Origin: Actinomycetales bacterium
GTDB lineage: Bacteria > Actinomycetota > Actinomycetes > S36-B12 > UBA5976
Direction: 5' to 3'
NCBI GenBank assembly: GCA_018969715.1
Contig: JAGWXT010000006.1
Location: 1-64,000 of the forward strand
DNA: 64,000 nt
The notes under the pieces were generated by a model. The model searched no databases. It saw only the letters and a program-made list of their open reading frames with translations, and was not told the DNA's origin. The stretch's first letter is position 1, and each line of letters starts with the position of its first letter. Made by a program: the position numbers and the translations under genes. Positions 49,824-58,354 of this stretch are shown piece by piece.

Positions 49824-50909
49824 ATGGCAGGACGCAGTATTCGGGCAGCATGTGCGGTGGCCGCAAGCGGCGCACTCGTGCTCGCCCTTGCCGGCTGCAC
49901 CACGCAGTCGAGCGAGCCCGCGGCCGAGGAGACCGCGGCACCCGCCGAGGAGACCGCGGCACCCGCCGAGGAGACCGCGGCACCCGCCGAGGGTGAGAAG
50001 TGGTGCAGCGGTGTGAAGATCGCCGCCTTCCCCGGCGGACCACAGGGCGGTGTCTTCGCCAACAACGTCTACAACGGCTTCGTCCAGGCGCAGAAGGACC
50101 TCGGCGCGGACGTGACCTACTACTTCTCGGACTGGGATGCCGCAAAGCTCGTCTCGCAGGGCAAGGAGGCGCTCGCCACCAACCCTGACGGCATTGCCAC
50201 CTACGGCTTCGGTGGCGAGGAGGCCATGGGCCAGCTGGCTGATGAGGCCTTCTCCAAGGGCATCATCTTCACCGTCCTCAACACCGAACTGCCGGACACC
50301 CAGAAGAAGTACCAGGGCCAGGGCAGTGGCTTCGTCGGTGCGATCAACTACAACGCGGGCTTCGATCTCGGCACCAAGACCGTCGAGGTGGCCGGGCTGA
50401 AGGAGGGCGATCAGGCCCTCGTCTGGGGACTGGTCTCCCTGCCCAGCCGCGGTGAGCGCACGCAGGGTGTCATCGACGCCTTCGAGAAGGCGGGCGTCAA
50501 GGTGGTCTACCAGGAGATCGACCAGGCCACCAATGCCGACCCGCAGGCCGGGACGCCGACCTTCGTCGGTCTCATCGGGGCCAACCCCGACGTCAAGGCC
50601 GTCGTCACCGACCATGGTGGTCTCACCGCCACACTGGAGACCTACCTGACCGCCGCCGGCAAGGGCCCGGATGACATCTTCGGCGCTGGGTTCGACGTCT
50701 CCCCGGCAACGGTGCAGGCGATCGAGAGCGGATTCACCGACCTCGTCATCGACCAGCAGCCGTTCCTCCAGGGCTACCTGCCCATCCTCAACATCTGCCT
50801 GACCAAGAAGTTCGGGTTCTCCGGACTCTTCGTCAACACTGGCGCCGGCTTCGTGACCAAGGAGAACGTCGCCGCCGTCGCCCCGCTGGCTGAGGTTGAG
50901 ATCCGCTAG
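49824..50909 (+). CDS. sugar ABC transporter substrate-binding lipoprotein
   Basis: The 361-residue protein has a lipobox (LALAGC near residue 25). A linker follows with three 7-residue EETAAPA repeats, encoded by 21-base units at 49926-49988. The ribose-type fold comes next (VKIAAFPGGPQGGVFANNVYNGFVQAQKDLGADVTYY, GADVTYYFSDWD, FVGLIGANPDVKAVVTDHGG). It should capture a sugar or sugar acid outside the membrane. First gene of the catabolic operon. A hairpin follows. Confidence 0.86.
   Translation: MAGRSIRAACAVAASGALVLALAGCTTQSSEPAAEETAAPAEETAAPAEETAAPAEGEKWCSGVKIAAFPGGPQGGVFANNVYNGFVQAQKDLGADVTYYFSDWDAAKLVSQGKEALATNPDGIATYGFGGEEAMGQLADEAFSKGIIFTVLNTELPDTQKKYQGQGSGFVGAINYNAGFDLGTKTVEVAGLKEGDQALVWGLVSLPSRGERTQGVIDAFEKAGVKVVYQEIDQATNADPQAGTPTFVGLIGANPDVKAVVTDHGGLTATLETYLTAAGKGPDDIFGAGFDVSPATVQAIESGFTDLVIDQQPFLQGYLPILNICLTKKFGFSGLFVNTGAGFVTKENVAAVAPLAEVEIR
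49926..49988 (+). repeat. 21-bp tandem repeat, three copies, in the sugar-binding protein linker
   Basis: Three identical 21-base units beginning GAGGAGACCGCGG encode the EETAAPA linker repeats. Confidence 0.9.
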
Positions 50910-50945
50910 TCCATCCGGTTTCCACCGAATGGTCCGAGCAGTGAC

Positions 50946-50969
50946 GGGGGCGGCCACCCGGCCGCCCCC
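50946..50969 (+). promoter_or_regulatory. 10-bp intercistronic hairpin after the sugar-binding protein gene
   Basis: GGGGGCGGCC-ACCC-GGCCGCCCCC forms a perfect 10-bp stem in the gap before the ATPase gene. No T-run follows, so it more likely tunes the SBP-to-transporter ratio than terminates. Confidence 0.7.
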
Positions 50970-50988
50970 GCACTGCGACTCCATGTTC

Positions 50989-51051
50989 TCCCCGTCCCCC
51001 GGCAGCAGACCCCCGTCCCCCAGCAGCAGACCCCCGTCCACCGGCAGTCAG
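50989..51051 (+). repeat. 21-bp tandem repeat, three imperfect copies, intercistronic
   Basis: Units at 50989-51009, 51010-51030 and 51031-51051 follow the pattern CCCCCGTCCCCCAGCAGCAGA. They fill the gap between hairpin and ATPase start and are not translated in a supported frame. Confidence 0.85.
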
Positions 51052-51066
51052 CCTGAGGAGGTACCG

Positions 51067-51879
51067 ATGAGCAGCGCAACCGACGGGTCGACCGGTGGCC
51101 CACCACCACAGCAGGGTCCGGTGATCGAGCTGCGGGCGGTGAGCAAGTCATTCGGCGAGGTGCGCTCCCTCATCAATGTGGACTTCGCCCTCTACCCAGG
51201 CGAGATCGTTGGACTGCTCGGGGACAATGGGGCTGGAAAGTCAACGCTGATCAAGACCATCATGGGTTATCACGCCCCCGACCCGGGTGGTCAGATTCTG
51301 TTCCGGGGGGAACCGGTCAGCGACTGGAGCGTCGCCAAGGCGCGCAGCCTCGGCATTGAGACGGTCTATCAGGAGCGCGCCCTCTGTGAGTTGCAGCCGA
51401 TCTGGCGCAATATGTTCATGGGTCGGGAGCGCCGCACCCGCTGGGGTGCCCTCGACGTATCAGGCATGCGGCGTGAGGCCGCGCGCCTAATGAGCGAGCA
51501 GATGGGCTTCACCTCCACGGCCGTGCATCCGGACAACACAGTGCAGACGATGTCCGGCGGGGAGAAGCAAGGCGTCGCCATCACCCGGGCGCTCTACTTC
51601 GAGGCGCAGGTGGTGATCCTCGATGAACCGACGATGGGCCTGTCGCTGTCGGAGACGCGCAAGACGCTCAACTTCATCCGGTCGATCAAGGATCGCGGTC
51701 GCAGCGCCATCTTCATTGATCACAATGTCTTCCACGTCTACCCCGTCGTCGACCGGATCGTCGTACTTGACCGGGGTCGGGTGACTGCGGATGTCGTCAA
51801 GGGCGACCTGACGGTGGAGGACCTCATCCACGGGCTGCAGGACGTCGCCCGGACTGGGGAATGGAGCCAGCGCGCATGA
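51067..51879 (+). CDS. sugar ABC transporter ATP-binding protein (single-domain)
   Basis: ATG 51067 after CTGAGGAGG gives 270 residues with one nucleotide domain: Walker A GDNGAGKST, signature MSGGEKQGVAITRALYF, Walker B VVILDEPTMGLSL and H-loop IFIDHNVFHV, where the usual histidine of THD is in DHN. The short form resembles FrcA-type rather than duplicated RbsA-type ATPases. It works with the permease whose ATG overlaps its stop (ATGA). Confidence 0.86.
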   Translation: MSSATDGSTGGPPPQQGPVIELRAVSKSFGEVRSLINVDFALYPGEIVGLLGDNGAGKSTLIKTIMGYHAPDPGGQILFRGEPVSDWSVAKARSLGIETVYQERALCELQPIWRNMFMGRERRTRWGALDVSGMRREAARLMSEQMGFTSTAVHPDNTVQTMSGGEKQGVAITRALYFEAQVVILDEPTMGLSLSETRKTLNFIRSIKDRGRSAIFIDHNVFHVYPVVDRIVVLDRGRVTADVVKGDLTVEDLIHGLQDVARTGEWSQRA

Positions 51880-52910
51880 GCATCGACGAGACCTTCCTCG
51901 CCCAGGGAGCAGCGGAGGCTGATGACGGCCACCCGAAGGCGGACCACTCGAGGGCACCCAGCATCTGGCGGCGCTCCGGGCTGCAGATCGGCATCCTTGC
52001 CGTGGGCGTCGTCATTCTGGTCACATTCATCATCGCCGCGCCAGATGTGTTCCTGCGGGCCAACATCTACCAGGCCTTCGCCTCGACGACCCCACTGTTC
52101 CTCATCATGGCGCTCGGGCTGACGCTCGTGGTCATCACCGGGGAGATCGATCTCTCGTTCCCTTCCGTCATGGCGCTGTCGATGGTGTCGTTCGTCTATG
52201 CCTTCCAGGCGGGCATGTTCGTCGGCGTCGCGTTCCTGCTGGCGATCCTGACCGGGGCGCTGGCGGGTTTCATCAATGGCACCCTCGTCTCCCGCGTCGG
52301 GATCCCCTCACTGGTGATCACGATCGGCACCGCCTTTCTCTTCCGGGGTATCGAGTTGGCGATCATGTCCGGCCGCGGGGTGCCGCTCACTGATGCCGGA
52401 CTTGCGCCGGTGCGGGCGGTTCTCGTCGGACGCTACTTCGGCGTGCCCATGCAGGTGGTGTGGACCTTCCTGCTCGCCGCGCTGCTGTGGTTCATCCTCA
52501 ACCGCACCAAGTTCGGCGCCCACGTCTACCTCGTCGGTGACAACTCGATCTCGGCCAAGCTCATGGGTGTCAGCGTGGCGAGAACCAAGACCGGCGCCTT
52601 CATGATCATGGGCATGTGCGCGGCTTTCGCCGGGGTGGTCGCCTCCTTCGAGGTGAGCTACTTCTGGCCCACCCTCGGCGACGGCTCACTGCTCAACACG
52701 ATCGCCTCGGTGTTCCTCGGCGGCACGAGTGTCTTCGGCGGCACCGGCAGTGTCTTCGGCACCCTCATCGGCGGGTTCATCATCGGTGCCCTCAACGCCG
52801 GCATCGTGTCGGCTGGCATCAACGCCTTCTGGACGCAGGCCGTGTTCGGGCTGGTGATCGTGTTCTCGGTCGTCCTGCAGACGCTCATCACCCGCCGAGT
52901 GAGAAAGTGA
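51876..52910 (+). CDS. sugar ABC transporter permease (RbsC/FrcC-like)
   Basis: The 344-residue membrane protein has about nine TM segments and the family signatures LGLTLVVITGEIDLSFPSVMALS and SVFLGGTSVFGGTGSVFGTLIGG. It imports the substrate of the binding protein. ATG 51876 is overlapped by the ATPase stop. The GTG of the next gene overlaps its own stop. Confidence 0.87.
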   Translation: MSIDETFLAQGAAEADDGHPKADHSRAPSIWRRSGLQIGILAVGVVILVTFIIAAPDVFLRANIYQAFASTTPLFLIMALGLTLVVITGEIDLSFPSVMALSMVSFVYAFQAGMFVGVAFLLAILTGALAGFINGTLVSRVGIPSLVITIGTAFLFRGIELAIMSGRGVPLTDAGLAPVRAVLVGRYFGVPMQVVWTFLLAALLWFILNRTKFGAHVYLVGDNSISAKLMGVSVARTKTGAFMIMGMCAAFAGVVASFEVSYFWPTLGDGSLLNTIASVFLGGTSVFGGTGSVFGTLIGGFIIGALNAGIVSAGINAFWTQAVFGLVIVFSVVLQTLITRRVRK

Positions 52911-53770
52911 ACGTGCAGGTCTTCGACGAGCGCCGCTGCATCCTGGGGGAGGGGCCGGTCTGGCATGCCGCAACCGGGCGGGTGGTCTGGCTCGACATCC
53001 TCTCCTGCCTGATCCGCTGGCGCAGCCTGGAAGGTGAGGTGGGGGAGGTCACCATGCCCCGCCATATCGGGGCGCTGCTGCCGGCCGCTGACGGCACCTG
53101 GCTTGCTTTCCTGGTGGACGGGGTGTACCGGCTGACGGCAGACTTTGGCTCACCGCGGCTGCTCATCGAGTTTCCCCATCGGCTGCCGCCGGTGGCCGGG
53201 GAGCCTCAGATCCGGGCCAATGATGCGAAGGTGGCCCCCGATGGCCGGGTCTTCTGCGGGACGATGCCGTACGACTGGCAGGGCCAGCCGGGAGCTGCCG
53301 CACTTTACCTGCTTGATCCCACCGGCCTGCAGCTGGTTGATCAGGCGACCATCAGCAATGGCCTGGGCTGGTCACCCGACGGCACCGCGATGTACTACAT
53401 CGACACCCCCCTGGGTGGGGTTGATGTGTTCGATGTTGCCCCCACGGGCGAGGTCTCCGGACGTCGACCGCTGCTGCGGCTGCCCACCGGCTCGGGGTAC
53501 CCCGATGGCATGACCGTCGACAGCGCCGGCGGGCTGTGGGTTGCGGTCTGGGAGGGCTCCCGCGTGCAGCGATACACCCCGGATGGCCAACCGGCCGGGC
53601 AGATCGAACTGCCCGCGGCGCGGGTCACCTCCTGTGCCTTCATCGGGCCCGAACTGCGCCACCTCGTCATCACCACCGCATCGATCGAGGACGACAACCC
53701 GGCTGCTGGGCTCACCTACCTCACCGAGGTCGACGTACCGGGCCAGCCCCAGCCACTCGCCCTCCTGTGA
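52907..53770 (+). CDS. SMP-30/gluconolactonase-like sugar lactonase
   Basis: From GTG 52907 (four-base overlap with the permease) the 287-residue protein has the beta-propeller motifs of SMP-30 lactonases: LGEGPVWHAATGRVVWLDIL at the start, RANDAKVAPDGRVFCGTM, TISNGLGWSPDGTAMYYIDT and GYPDGMTVDSAGGLWVAVW. It would open the lactone made by sugar dehydrogenation to the free sugar acid, consistent with the SDR and dehydratases in the operon. Confidence 0.85.
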   Translation: MNVQVFDERRCILGEGPVWHAATGRVVWLDILSCLIRWRSLEGEVGEVTMPRHIGALLPAADGTWLAFLVDGVYRLTADFGSPRLLIEFPHRLPPVAGEPQIRANDAKVAPDGRVFCGTMPYDWQGQPGAAALYLLDPTGLQLVDQATISNGLGWSPDGTAMYYIDTPLGGVDVFDVAPTGEVSGRRPLLRLPTGSGYPDGMTVDSAGGLWVAVWEGSRVQRYTPDGQPAGQIELPAARVTSCAFIGPELRHLVITTASIEDDNPAAGLTYLTEVDVPGQPQPLALL

Positions 53771-54696
53771 TTGCACCCGTCACCGGCGTGTGCCCGGTGG
53801 TGGCGGCGGTGTTCCATGCGGATGGCACCCTCGACCTGCCCGGATTCACCAGGCTGTGCGAGCACCTGTGCACAACCGGGATCACGTCGATCATGATCTT
53901 CGGCGTCGCGACCGAGAACGCCAAACTCACCGATGGCGAGCGTGAGGTGATGCTCGCGGCACTGCTCGCGGTTCGCGGCAGCCGACCGATCACCGTCATT
54001 GCCACCGTTGCCGATCACGCCACTGAACTCGCTGTCGCGCGGGTACATCGCTGGGCGGCGATGGGGGCCGATGTGATCAACATCCTCCCCTCGCGGTTCC
54101 TTGATCCGCCCGCGTCCGAGGCACGCGACCAGCTGCGCACGATCCTCAACGCCTGCCCAGTGCCGGCGATCGTCCAGTTCCTCCCGCAGGCCGGCGGTGG
54201 GCTGCCGCTGACGGAGATCCTCGACCTGGTCGACGAGTGCCCCGCATTGGTCGCGGTGAAGGTTGAGCAGGTGCCCGCGGCCCCAGCCGTCGAGCTGGTT
54301 CGCAGCCACCCCGCCGGGCGGCTCACCGCCCTCGTCGGCTGGGGAGGCCTGGAGTGGACCGAGTCGATCGACGCCGGCGCCGTGGGCGTGCAGCCCGGCT
54401 GCGCCTTGACCGAGCTCTACCTGCACGCCCAGGCCGCCCTCGACCGGGGGGACCGGAAGGCCTTCGCCGCCCAGTTCGCTCCCCTGCGCGCCCCCCTGCA
54501 GTTGTGGTTGCGCCATGTCGAGGTCCTCATCGCGGTGGAGAAGTACATCCTCATGAGGCGCGGCATCATCGCCGACGACTACTGCCGGCGACCCGGGGCG
54601 GTGTTGACCGCCGACGATCGTGCCGCGGTGCCGGCGCTGATCGACCTGTGTCAGGCCGGTTCCGTGAGCGCATCTGCCGGGTTGGCGGTGAGGTGA
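53767..54696 (+). CDS. DHDPS/N-acetylneuraminate lyase-family aldolase or dehydratase
   Basis: GTG 53767 overlaps the lactonase stop. The 309-residue TIM barrel has GITSIMIFGVATENAKLTDGER near residue 35, the substrate tyrosine region replaced by PAIVQFLPQAGG, and the Schiff-base lysine in VAVKVEQVP near residue 163. In sugar-acid operons such proteins are 2-keto-3-deoxy acid dehydratases or aldolases. Combined with the semialdehyde dehydrogenase at the operon end, a dehydratase giving alpha-ketoglutarate semialdehyde is plausible. Confidence 0.8.
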   Translation: MIAPVTGVCPVVAAVFHADGTLDLPGFTRLCEHLCTTGITSIMIFGVATENAKLTDGEREVMLAALLAVRGSRPITVIATVADHATELAVARVHRWAAMGADVINILPSRFLDPPASEARDQLRTILNACPVPAIVQFLPQAGGGLPLTEILDLVDECPALVAVKVEQVPAAPAVELVRSHPAGRLTALVGWGGLEWTESIDAGAVGVQPGCALTELYLHAQAALDRGDRKAFAAQFAPLRAPLQLWLRHVEVLIAVEKYILMRRGIIADDYCRRPGAVLTADDRAAVPALIDLCQAGSVSASAGLAVR

Positions 54697-55664
54697 TGCC
54701 GGATGGTCCCCCGAAGCGCGACCTGATCGTCCTCGGTGAACCGCTGCTTGCCCTCATCCCGGCGGCCGGTGTGCCCTTCCGGCGCAGTGACGTCCTGCAC
54801 CGCTTCACCGTCGGGGCGGAGGTCAACGTCGCGGTCGCGCTCGCCCGCGCCGGCCTGACCGCGAGCATCCTCGGACGGGTTGGCGATGACCTCGCCGGGG
54901 AGGCGATCCGCGACGACCTCAGGCGGGAGGGGGTCGACATCCGCGGGCTGGTCACCGACCCGCAGGCGTTCACTGGCGCCCTGCTGCGCGAGGTCATTCC
55001 GGCGGGTGGGTCGCGCGTGTCGTATCTGCGGCAGGGGTCGGCCGGTTCCCGGATCGGTCGGGCTGACCTCGATGAGGTGCTCATCGCCGAGCACCGCATG
55101 GCCCACGTCACCGGGGTGACCAGTGCCCTATCGGAGAGTGCGCGCACGGCCGCACTCGGCTTCCTGCAGCGCGCCCGCTCACATGGGCTGCGCACCTGTG
55201 TTGGGCTCAACTACCGGGCCCGCCTGTGGACCGCGGAGCAGGCGGCACCGCACCTGCGCGCTCTGGCTACCGCCTCCGACATCCTCATCGGTGAGCGGGC
55301 GGAGGCCGCCATGGTCTTCGGCGCCACCGCCACCGACGCCCTGCTCACCCGGATGGCCGCGACGGGGGCGAGCACGGTCATTGTCACCGATGGCGTGGAG
55401 CCGGTTCATGCGCTCATCGATGGGCACCCTGTGACGATCCCGGTGCCGCCGGCAGCGGCGATCGACGTGGTCGGAGCGGGGGATGCGTTCACCGGCGCCC
55501 TGCTGGCTGGCATCGTCAGCGGGCTGCCAGTGCGCGCGGCACTCGATCAGGCGATCTGGGCCGGTGGGCGGGCAACCACTGCCCTGGGTGACTGGACGGG
55601 ACAGCCGTGGGGGGTCGGCGGACGCGTCATCGTCCCCGGCGCGGCGGGGGAGGTGAGCCGGTGA
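54696..55664 (+). CDS. PfkB-family carbohydrate kinase, 2-keto-3-deoxygluconate kinase-like
   Basis: ATG 54696 (or GTG 54693) overlaps the upstream stop. The 322-residue kinase has the PfkB N-terminal motif (GAEVNVAVALARAGL, RVGDDLAGE) and the C-terminal signature DVVGAGDAFTGALLAG, where the GAGD aspartate is the catalytic base. Next to a KDPG aldolase it is best read as a KDG or KDGal kinase. It overlaps the aldolase start by one base. Confidence 0.85.
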   Translation: MPDGPPKRDLIVLGEPLLALIPAAGVPFRRSDVLHRFTVGAEVNVAVALARAGLTASILGRVGDDLAGEAIRDDLRREGVDIRGLVTDPQAFTGALLREVIPAGGSRVSYLRQGSAGSRIGRADLDEVLIAEHRMAHVTGVTSALSESARTAALGFLQRARSHGLRTCVGLNYRARLWTAEQAAPHLRALATASDILIGERAEAAMVFGATATDALLTRMAATGASTVIVTDGVEPVHALIDGHPVTIPVPPAAAIDVVGAGDAFTGALLAGIVSGLPVRAALDQAIWAGGRATTALGDWTGQPWGVGGRVIVPGAAGEVSR

Positions 55665-56380
55665 TGCGTGCGGAGGTTCGCGCCCGAATTGAACGGGCCC
55701 GGGTGGTGGCCATCGTTCGCAGTGAGGATCCTGACGCCGCCCTGAACGCGGCCCGCGCGATCATCGACGGTGGCCTGGACGTTGTTGAGATCTCGTTGAC
55801 GACACCGCAGGCGGTGGAGGTGATCGGGGCGCTCATCCGCACGACAACGGCCTGTATCGGTGCGGGTACCGTGCTCACCGTTGCGGAGGTGGACCGGGTG
55901 GCGTTGGCGGGGGCGGCCTTCCTCGTCGCGCCCAACCTCGACGAGTCGGTGGTGCGCACCGCCGTGGACGCCGGACTCGTCGTGGGCCCCGGGGTGTTCA
56001 CCGCCACCGAGTGTGCCCGCGCCCTCGCCGTCGGTGCGGACTACCTCAAGCTCTTCCCCGCTGCCGTCGCCGGCGTCGCTGGGCTGACCGCATTGCGCGG
56101 ACCCTTTCCCGCCGCGCGGTGGCTGCCCACCGGTGGGATCGGTGCCGCCGATGCTGCGGCCTGGCTGGCCGCAGGTGCCAGCGCGGTCGGGATTGGTGGC
56201 CGGCTCACCGGTGGTGACCCGGCGGCGATCACCGCTCGGACGCGCACCCTGTGTGCCGGGCTGGCCGGGGCGGAGCCCACCGGCCTGCCGGCTGAACCCT
56301 CACCTGCGCACGACCCCCGGCACGACCCCCGGCACGACCCCCGGCACGACCCCCGGCACGACCAGAAGGCGAGCCCATGA
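55664..56380 (+). CDS. KDPG/KDPGal aldolase-like protein
   Basis: The 238-residue class I aldolase has VAIVRSEDP, the base glutamate in VVEISLTT, the phosphate/sugar loop IGAGTVLT, and the Schiff-base lysine in DYLKLFPA near residue 128. It would cleave 2-keto-3-deoxy-6-phosphoacids to pyruvate and glyceraldehyde-3-phosphate. The C-terminus carries four HDPR units encoded by 12-base repeats, a non-conserved tail. ATG 55664 overlaps the kinase stop. Confidence 0.86.
   Translation: MRAEVRARIERARVVAIVRSEDPDAALNAARAIIDGGLDVVEISLTTPQAVEVIGALIRTTTACIGAGTVLTVAEVDRVALAGAAFLVAPNLDESVVRTAVDAGLVVGPGVFTATECARALAVGADYLKLFPAAVAGVAGLTALRGPFPAARWLPTGGIGAADAAAWLAAGASAVGIGGRLTGGDPAAITARTRTLCAGLAGAEPTGLPAEPSPAHDPRHDPRHDPRHDPRHDQKASP
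56309..56356 (+). repeat. 12-bp tandem repeat, four copies, in the aldolase tail
   Basis: Four perfect CACGACCCCCGG units encode HDPR repeats at the end of the aldolase, just before the next gene start. Confidence 0.9.
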
Positions 56381-57540
56381 AGATCACCGACATCCGGACC
56401 ACCTTGGTCAACGCGCGGCTGCGCAACTGGGTGTTCGTCCAGGTGGAGACCGATGTGCCCGGCCTCGTTGGCATCGGCGAAGCGACACTCGAGTTCCAGT
56501 CCCGGGCGGTCGCCACGGCGGTGGGCGAGCTGGCGGGACTGCTGATCGGACGGGATCCGCGCGACCGCACCCGACTGTGGGAGGCGGCCTATCGGTACCC
56601 CTTCTTCAAGGGTGGCCCGGTGACGATGTCGGCACTCAGTGGCATCGATCAGGCCCTTCACGACATCGTCGCGAAGGATCTGGGGATCCCCCTGTGGCGG
56701 CTGCTGGGCGGCCTCGCGCGGGATCGGGTGCGGATGTACGACCACGTCGGCGGGGGTGATTCGACCGCCGTCTACGGTGACCTCACCGACAGCATCGCCG
56801 AGCGGGTTCACCACAGCCGTGCCGACGGGTTCACCGCCATCAAGATCCTCGCCGTGCCGCGATCCCGACCGGTGGAGGGGCTGCCCGCACTGCGGTGGGC
56901 GGAACGGGTGATGGCAGCCGCCCGGGCGGCCGCCGGTGATGAGGTGGACATCATGGTCGATCTGCACGGTCGCACCACCGCGGCGATGGCGATCCAGTAC
57001 GCGCGGGTGCTCGAACCGTTCACGCCCATGTTCCTCGAGGAGGTCGTCGGTCCGGAGATCCCCGCCAGCGAGATGGCCCGCGTGGCTCGCGCCACGACCA
57101 TCCCGCTGGCCGCCGGGGAACGGCTGGTCCACCGGGGGGAGTTCCTGCCGCTGCTGAGCGCTGGCGCGATCAGCGTGGCACAGCCCGATCTGTGCCATGC
57201 CGGGGGCATCACCGAAACCATGCGGATCGGGGCGCTGTGCGGCACCTATGGGGTGCCGCTGGCTCCGCACAATCCCCTCGGCCCGGTGGCGACGATGGTG
57301 AACATCCACGTCGGCCTCGCACTGCCGAACTTCCTCGTGCAGGAGGTCATGCGCGCCGACGTTCCCTGGCGCGATGAGGTGATCATGGGCGTCGCACCCA
57401 TCATCGACGGGCACGTCGACCCGCCGACCGCGCCCGGCATCGGGGTCGAGATCGACGAGGCAGCGGCCGCCCGTCACCCCTTCTCCCACCACGAGCCGGT
57501 GCAGTGGGTGCATGAGGATGGGGGAGTGGCGGAATGGTGA
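56377..57540 (+). CDS. galactonate-dehydratase-like enolase superfamily enzyme
   Basis: The 387-residue enzyme has the mandelate-racemase-group features: IKILAVPRS (KxK-like), IMVDLHGRTT, FLEEVVGPE, PLAAGERLV and APHNPLGPV, the last typical of D-galactonate dehydratase (DgoD). It would convert a sugar acid to a 2-keto-3-deoxy acid. ATG 56377 overlaps the aldolase stop (ATGA). It is the second family member in this locus. The other lies divergently at 47598-48764, so two sugar acids or two epimers may be used. Confidence 0.86.
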   Translation: MKITDIRTTLVNARLRNWVFVQVETDVPGLVGIGEATLEFQSRAVATAVGELAGLLIGRDPRDRTRLWEAAYRYPFFKGGPVTMSALSGIDQALHDIVAKDLGIPLWRLLGGLARDRVRMYDHVGGGDSTAVYGDLTDSIAERVHHSRADGFTAIKILAVPRSRPVEGLPALRWAERVMAAARAAAGDEVDIMVDLHGRTTAAMAIQYARVLEPFTPMFLEEVVGPEIPASEMARVARATTIPLAAGERLVHRGEFLPLLSAGAISVAQPDLCHAGGITETMRIGALCGTYGVPLAPHNPLGPVATMVNIHVGLALPNFLVQEVMRADVPWRDEVIMGVAPIIDGHVDPPTAPGIGVEIDEAAAARHPFSHHEPVQWVHEDGGVAEW

Positions 57541-58325
57541 CGGTGAGCACCACCGGCAGCCTCGCCGGCCGTCATGTCCTCGTCACCGGCGGGGCGAAGG
57601 GGATCGGCGAGGGGATCGTGCGCGGCGCTCTGCTGCGCGGTGCACAGGTCACGTGCTGCGATATCGACGGGCCGGGTGGGCGGGCACTGTCCGAGCAACT
57701 TCGCGCTGAGCATGGGGCACAGGTTCCGCTGTTGTTCGCGCAGACCGATGTCACCGACTTCGCGCAGGTGACCGCGGCGGTGGCTGCCGGCGTGGCAGCC
57801 TTCGGCCCGGTGCTGGGGCTGGTCAACAATGCCGGACGCAACTCCTATGCCGATCCGGTGGCGATGACCGAGCAGGAATGGGACGACTTCTTCGACCTGG
57901 ATCTCAAGTCAACCTGGCTGATGTGCAAGGCCGTCCTGCCGCTGATGCGCGCAGCCGGCACCGGCAGCATTGTGCAGATCGCCAGCGTCCACGCACGCAT
58001 GACGTACCCGAACTACTTCCCCTATGCCGCGGCGAAGTCCGGACTGGTGGGGCTGACCCGCAATCTCGCCCTTGATGAGGGACGACATGGCATCCGGGTC
58101 AATGCGGTGAGCCCCGGGTACACGCTCACCCCGATGCTCCGCGACTACTTCCGGCGGGAGCCGGCGGCGGAGCAGCAGGCGCTCGCCGTCCATCCCCTCG
58201 GTGTGTTCGCCGAGCCACGTGACATCGCCAATGTCGTGTGCTTCCTGCTCTCCGATGAGGCACGCTTCGTCACCGGGGCAGACTGGCTGGTCGACGGTGG
58301 GCTGACCGCACGCTTTGCAGGCTGA
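57534..58325 (+). CDS. short-chain dehydrogenase/reductase (sugar dehydrogenase-like)
   Basis: The 263-residue classical SDR has VLVTGGAKGIGEGIV, the LVNNAGRN motif, catalytic serine in IASVHARMTYPNYFPYAAAK (YxxxK), and the closing TGADWLVDGG. Likely an aldose or sugar-acid dehydrogenase that provides lactone for the SMP-30 protein. ATG 57534 after GGGGGAG overlaps the dehydratase stop by seven bases. Confidence 0.86.
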   Translation: MVTVSTTGSLAGRHVLVTGGAKGIGEGIVRGALLRGAQVTCCDIDGPGGRALSEQLRAEHGAQVPLLFAQTDVTDFAQVTAAVAAGVAAFGPVLGLVNNAGRNSYADPVAMTEQEWDDFFDLDLKSTWLMCKAVLPLMRAAGTGSIVQIASVHARMTYPNYFPYAAAKSGLVGLTRNLALDEGRHGIRVNAVSPGYTLTPMLRDYFRREPAAEQQALAVHPLGVFAEPRDIANVVCFLLSDEARFVTGADWLVDGGLTARFAG

Positions 58326-58354
58326 TCGACAGTGACCGAAGGGGAGGACAGGTG

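Noticed and set aside
49338..51041. Long minus-strand open frame of about 567 codons
   Set aside because: It lies antisense to well-supported sugar-binding, ATPase and regulator genes. GC-rich third positions create such shadows.
56041..57513. Minus-strand frame of about 490 codons
   Set aside because: Antisense to the aldolase and galactonate-dehydratase-like genes, whose motifs are clear.
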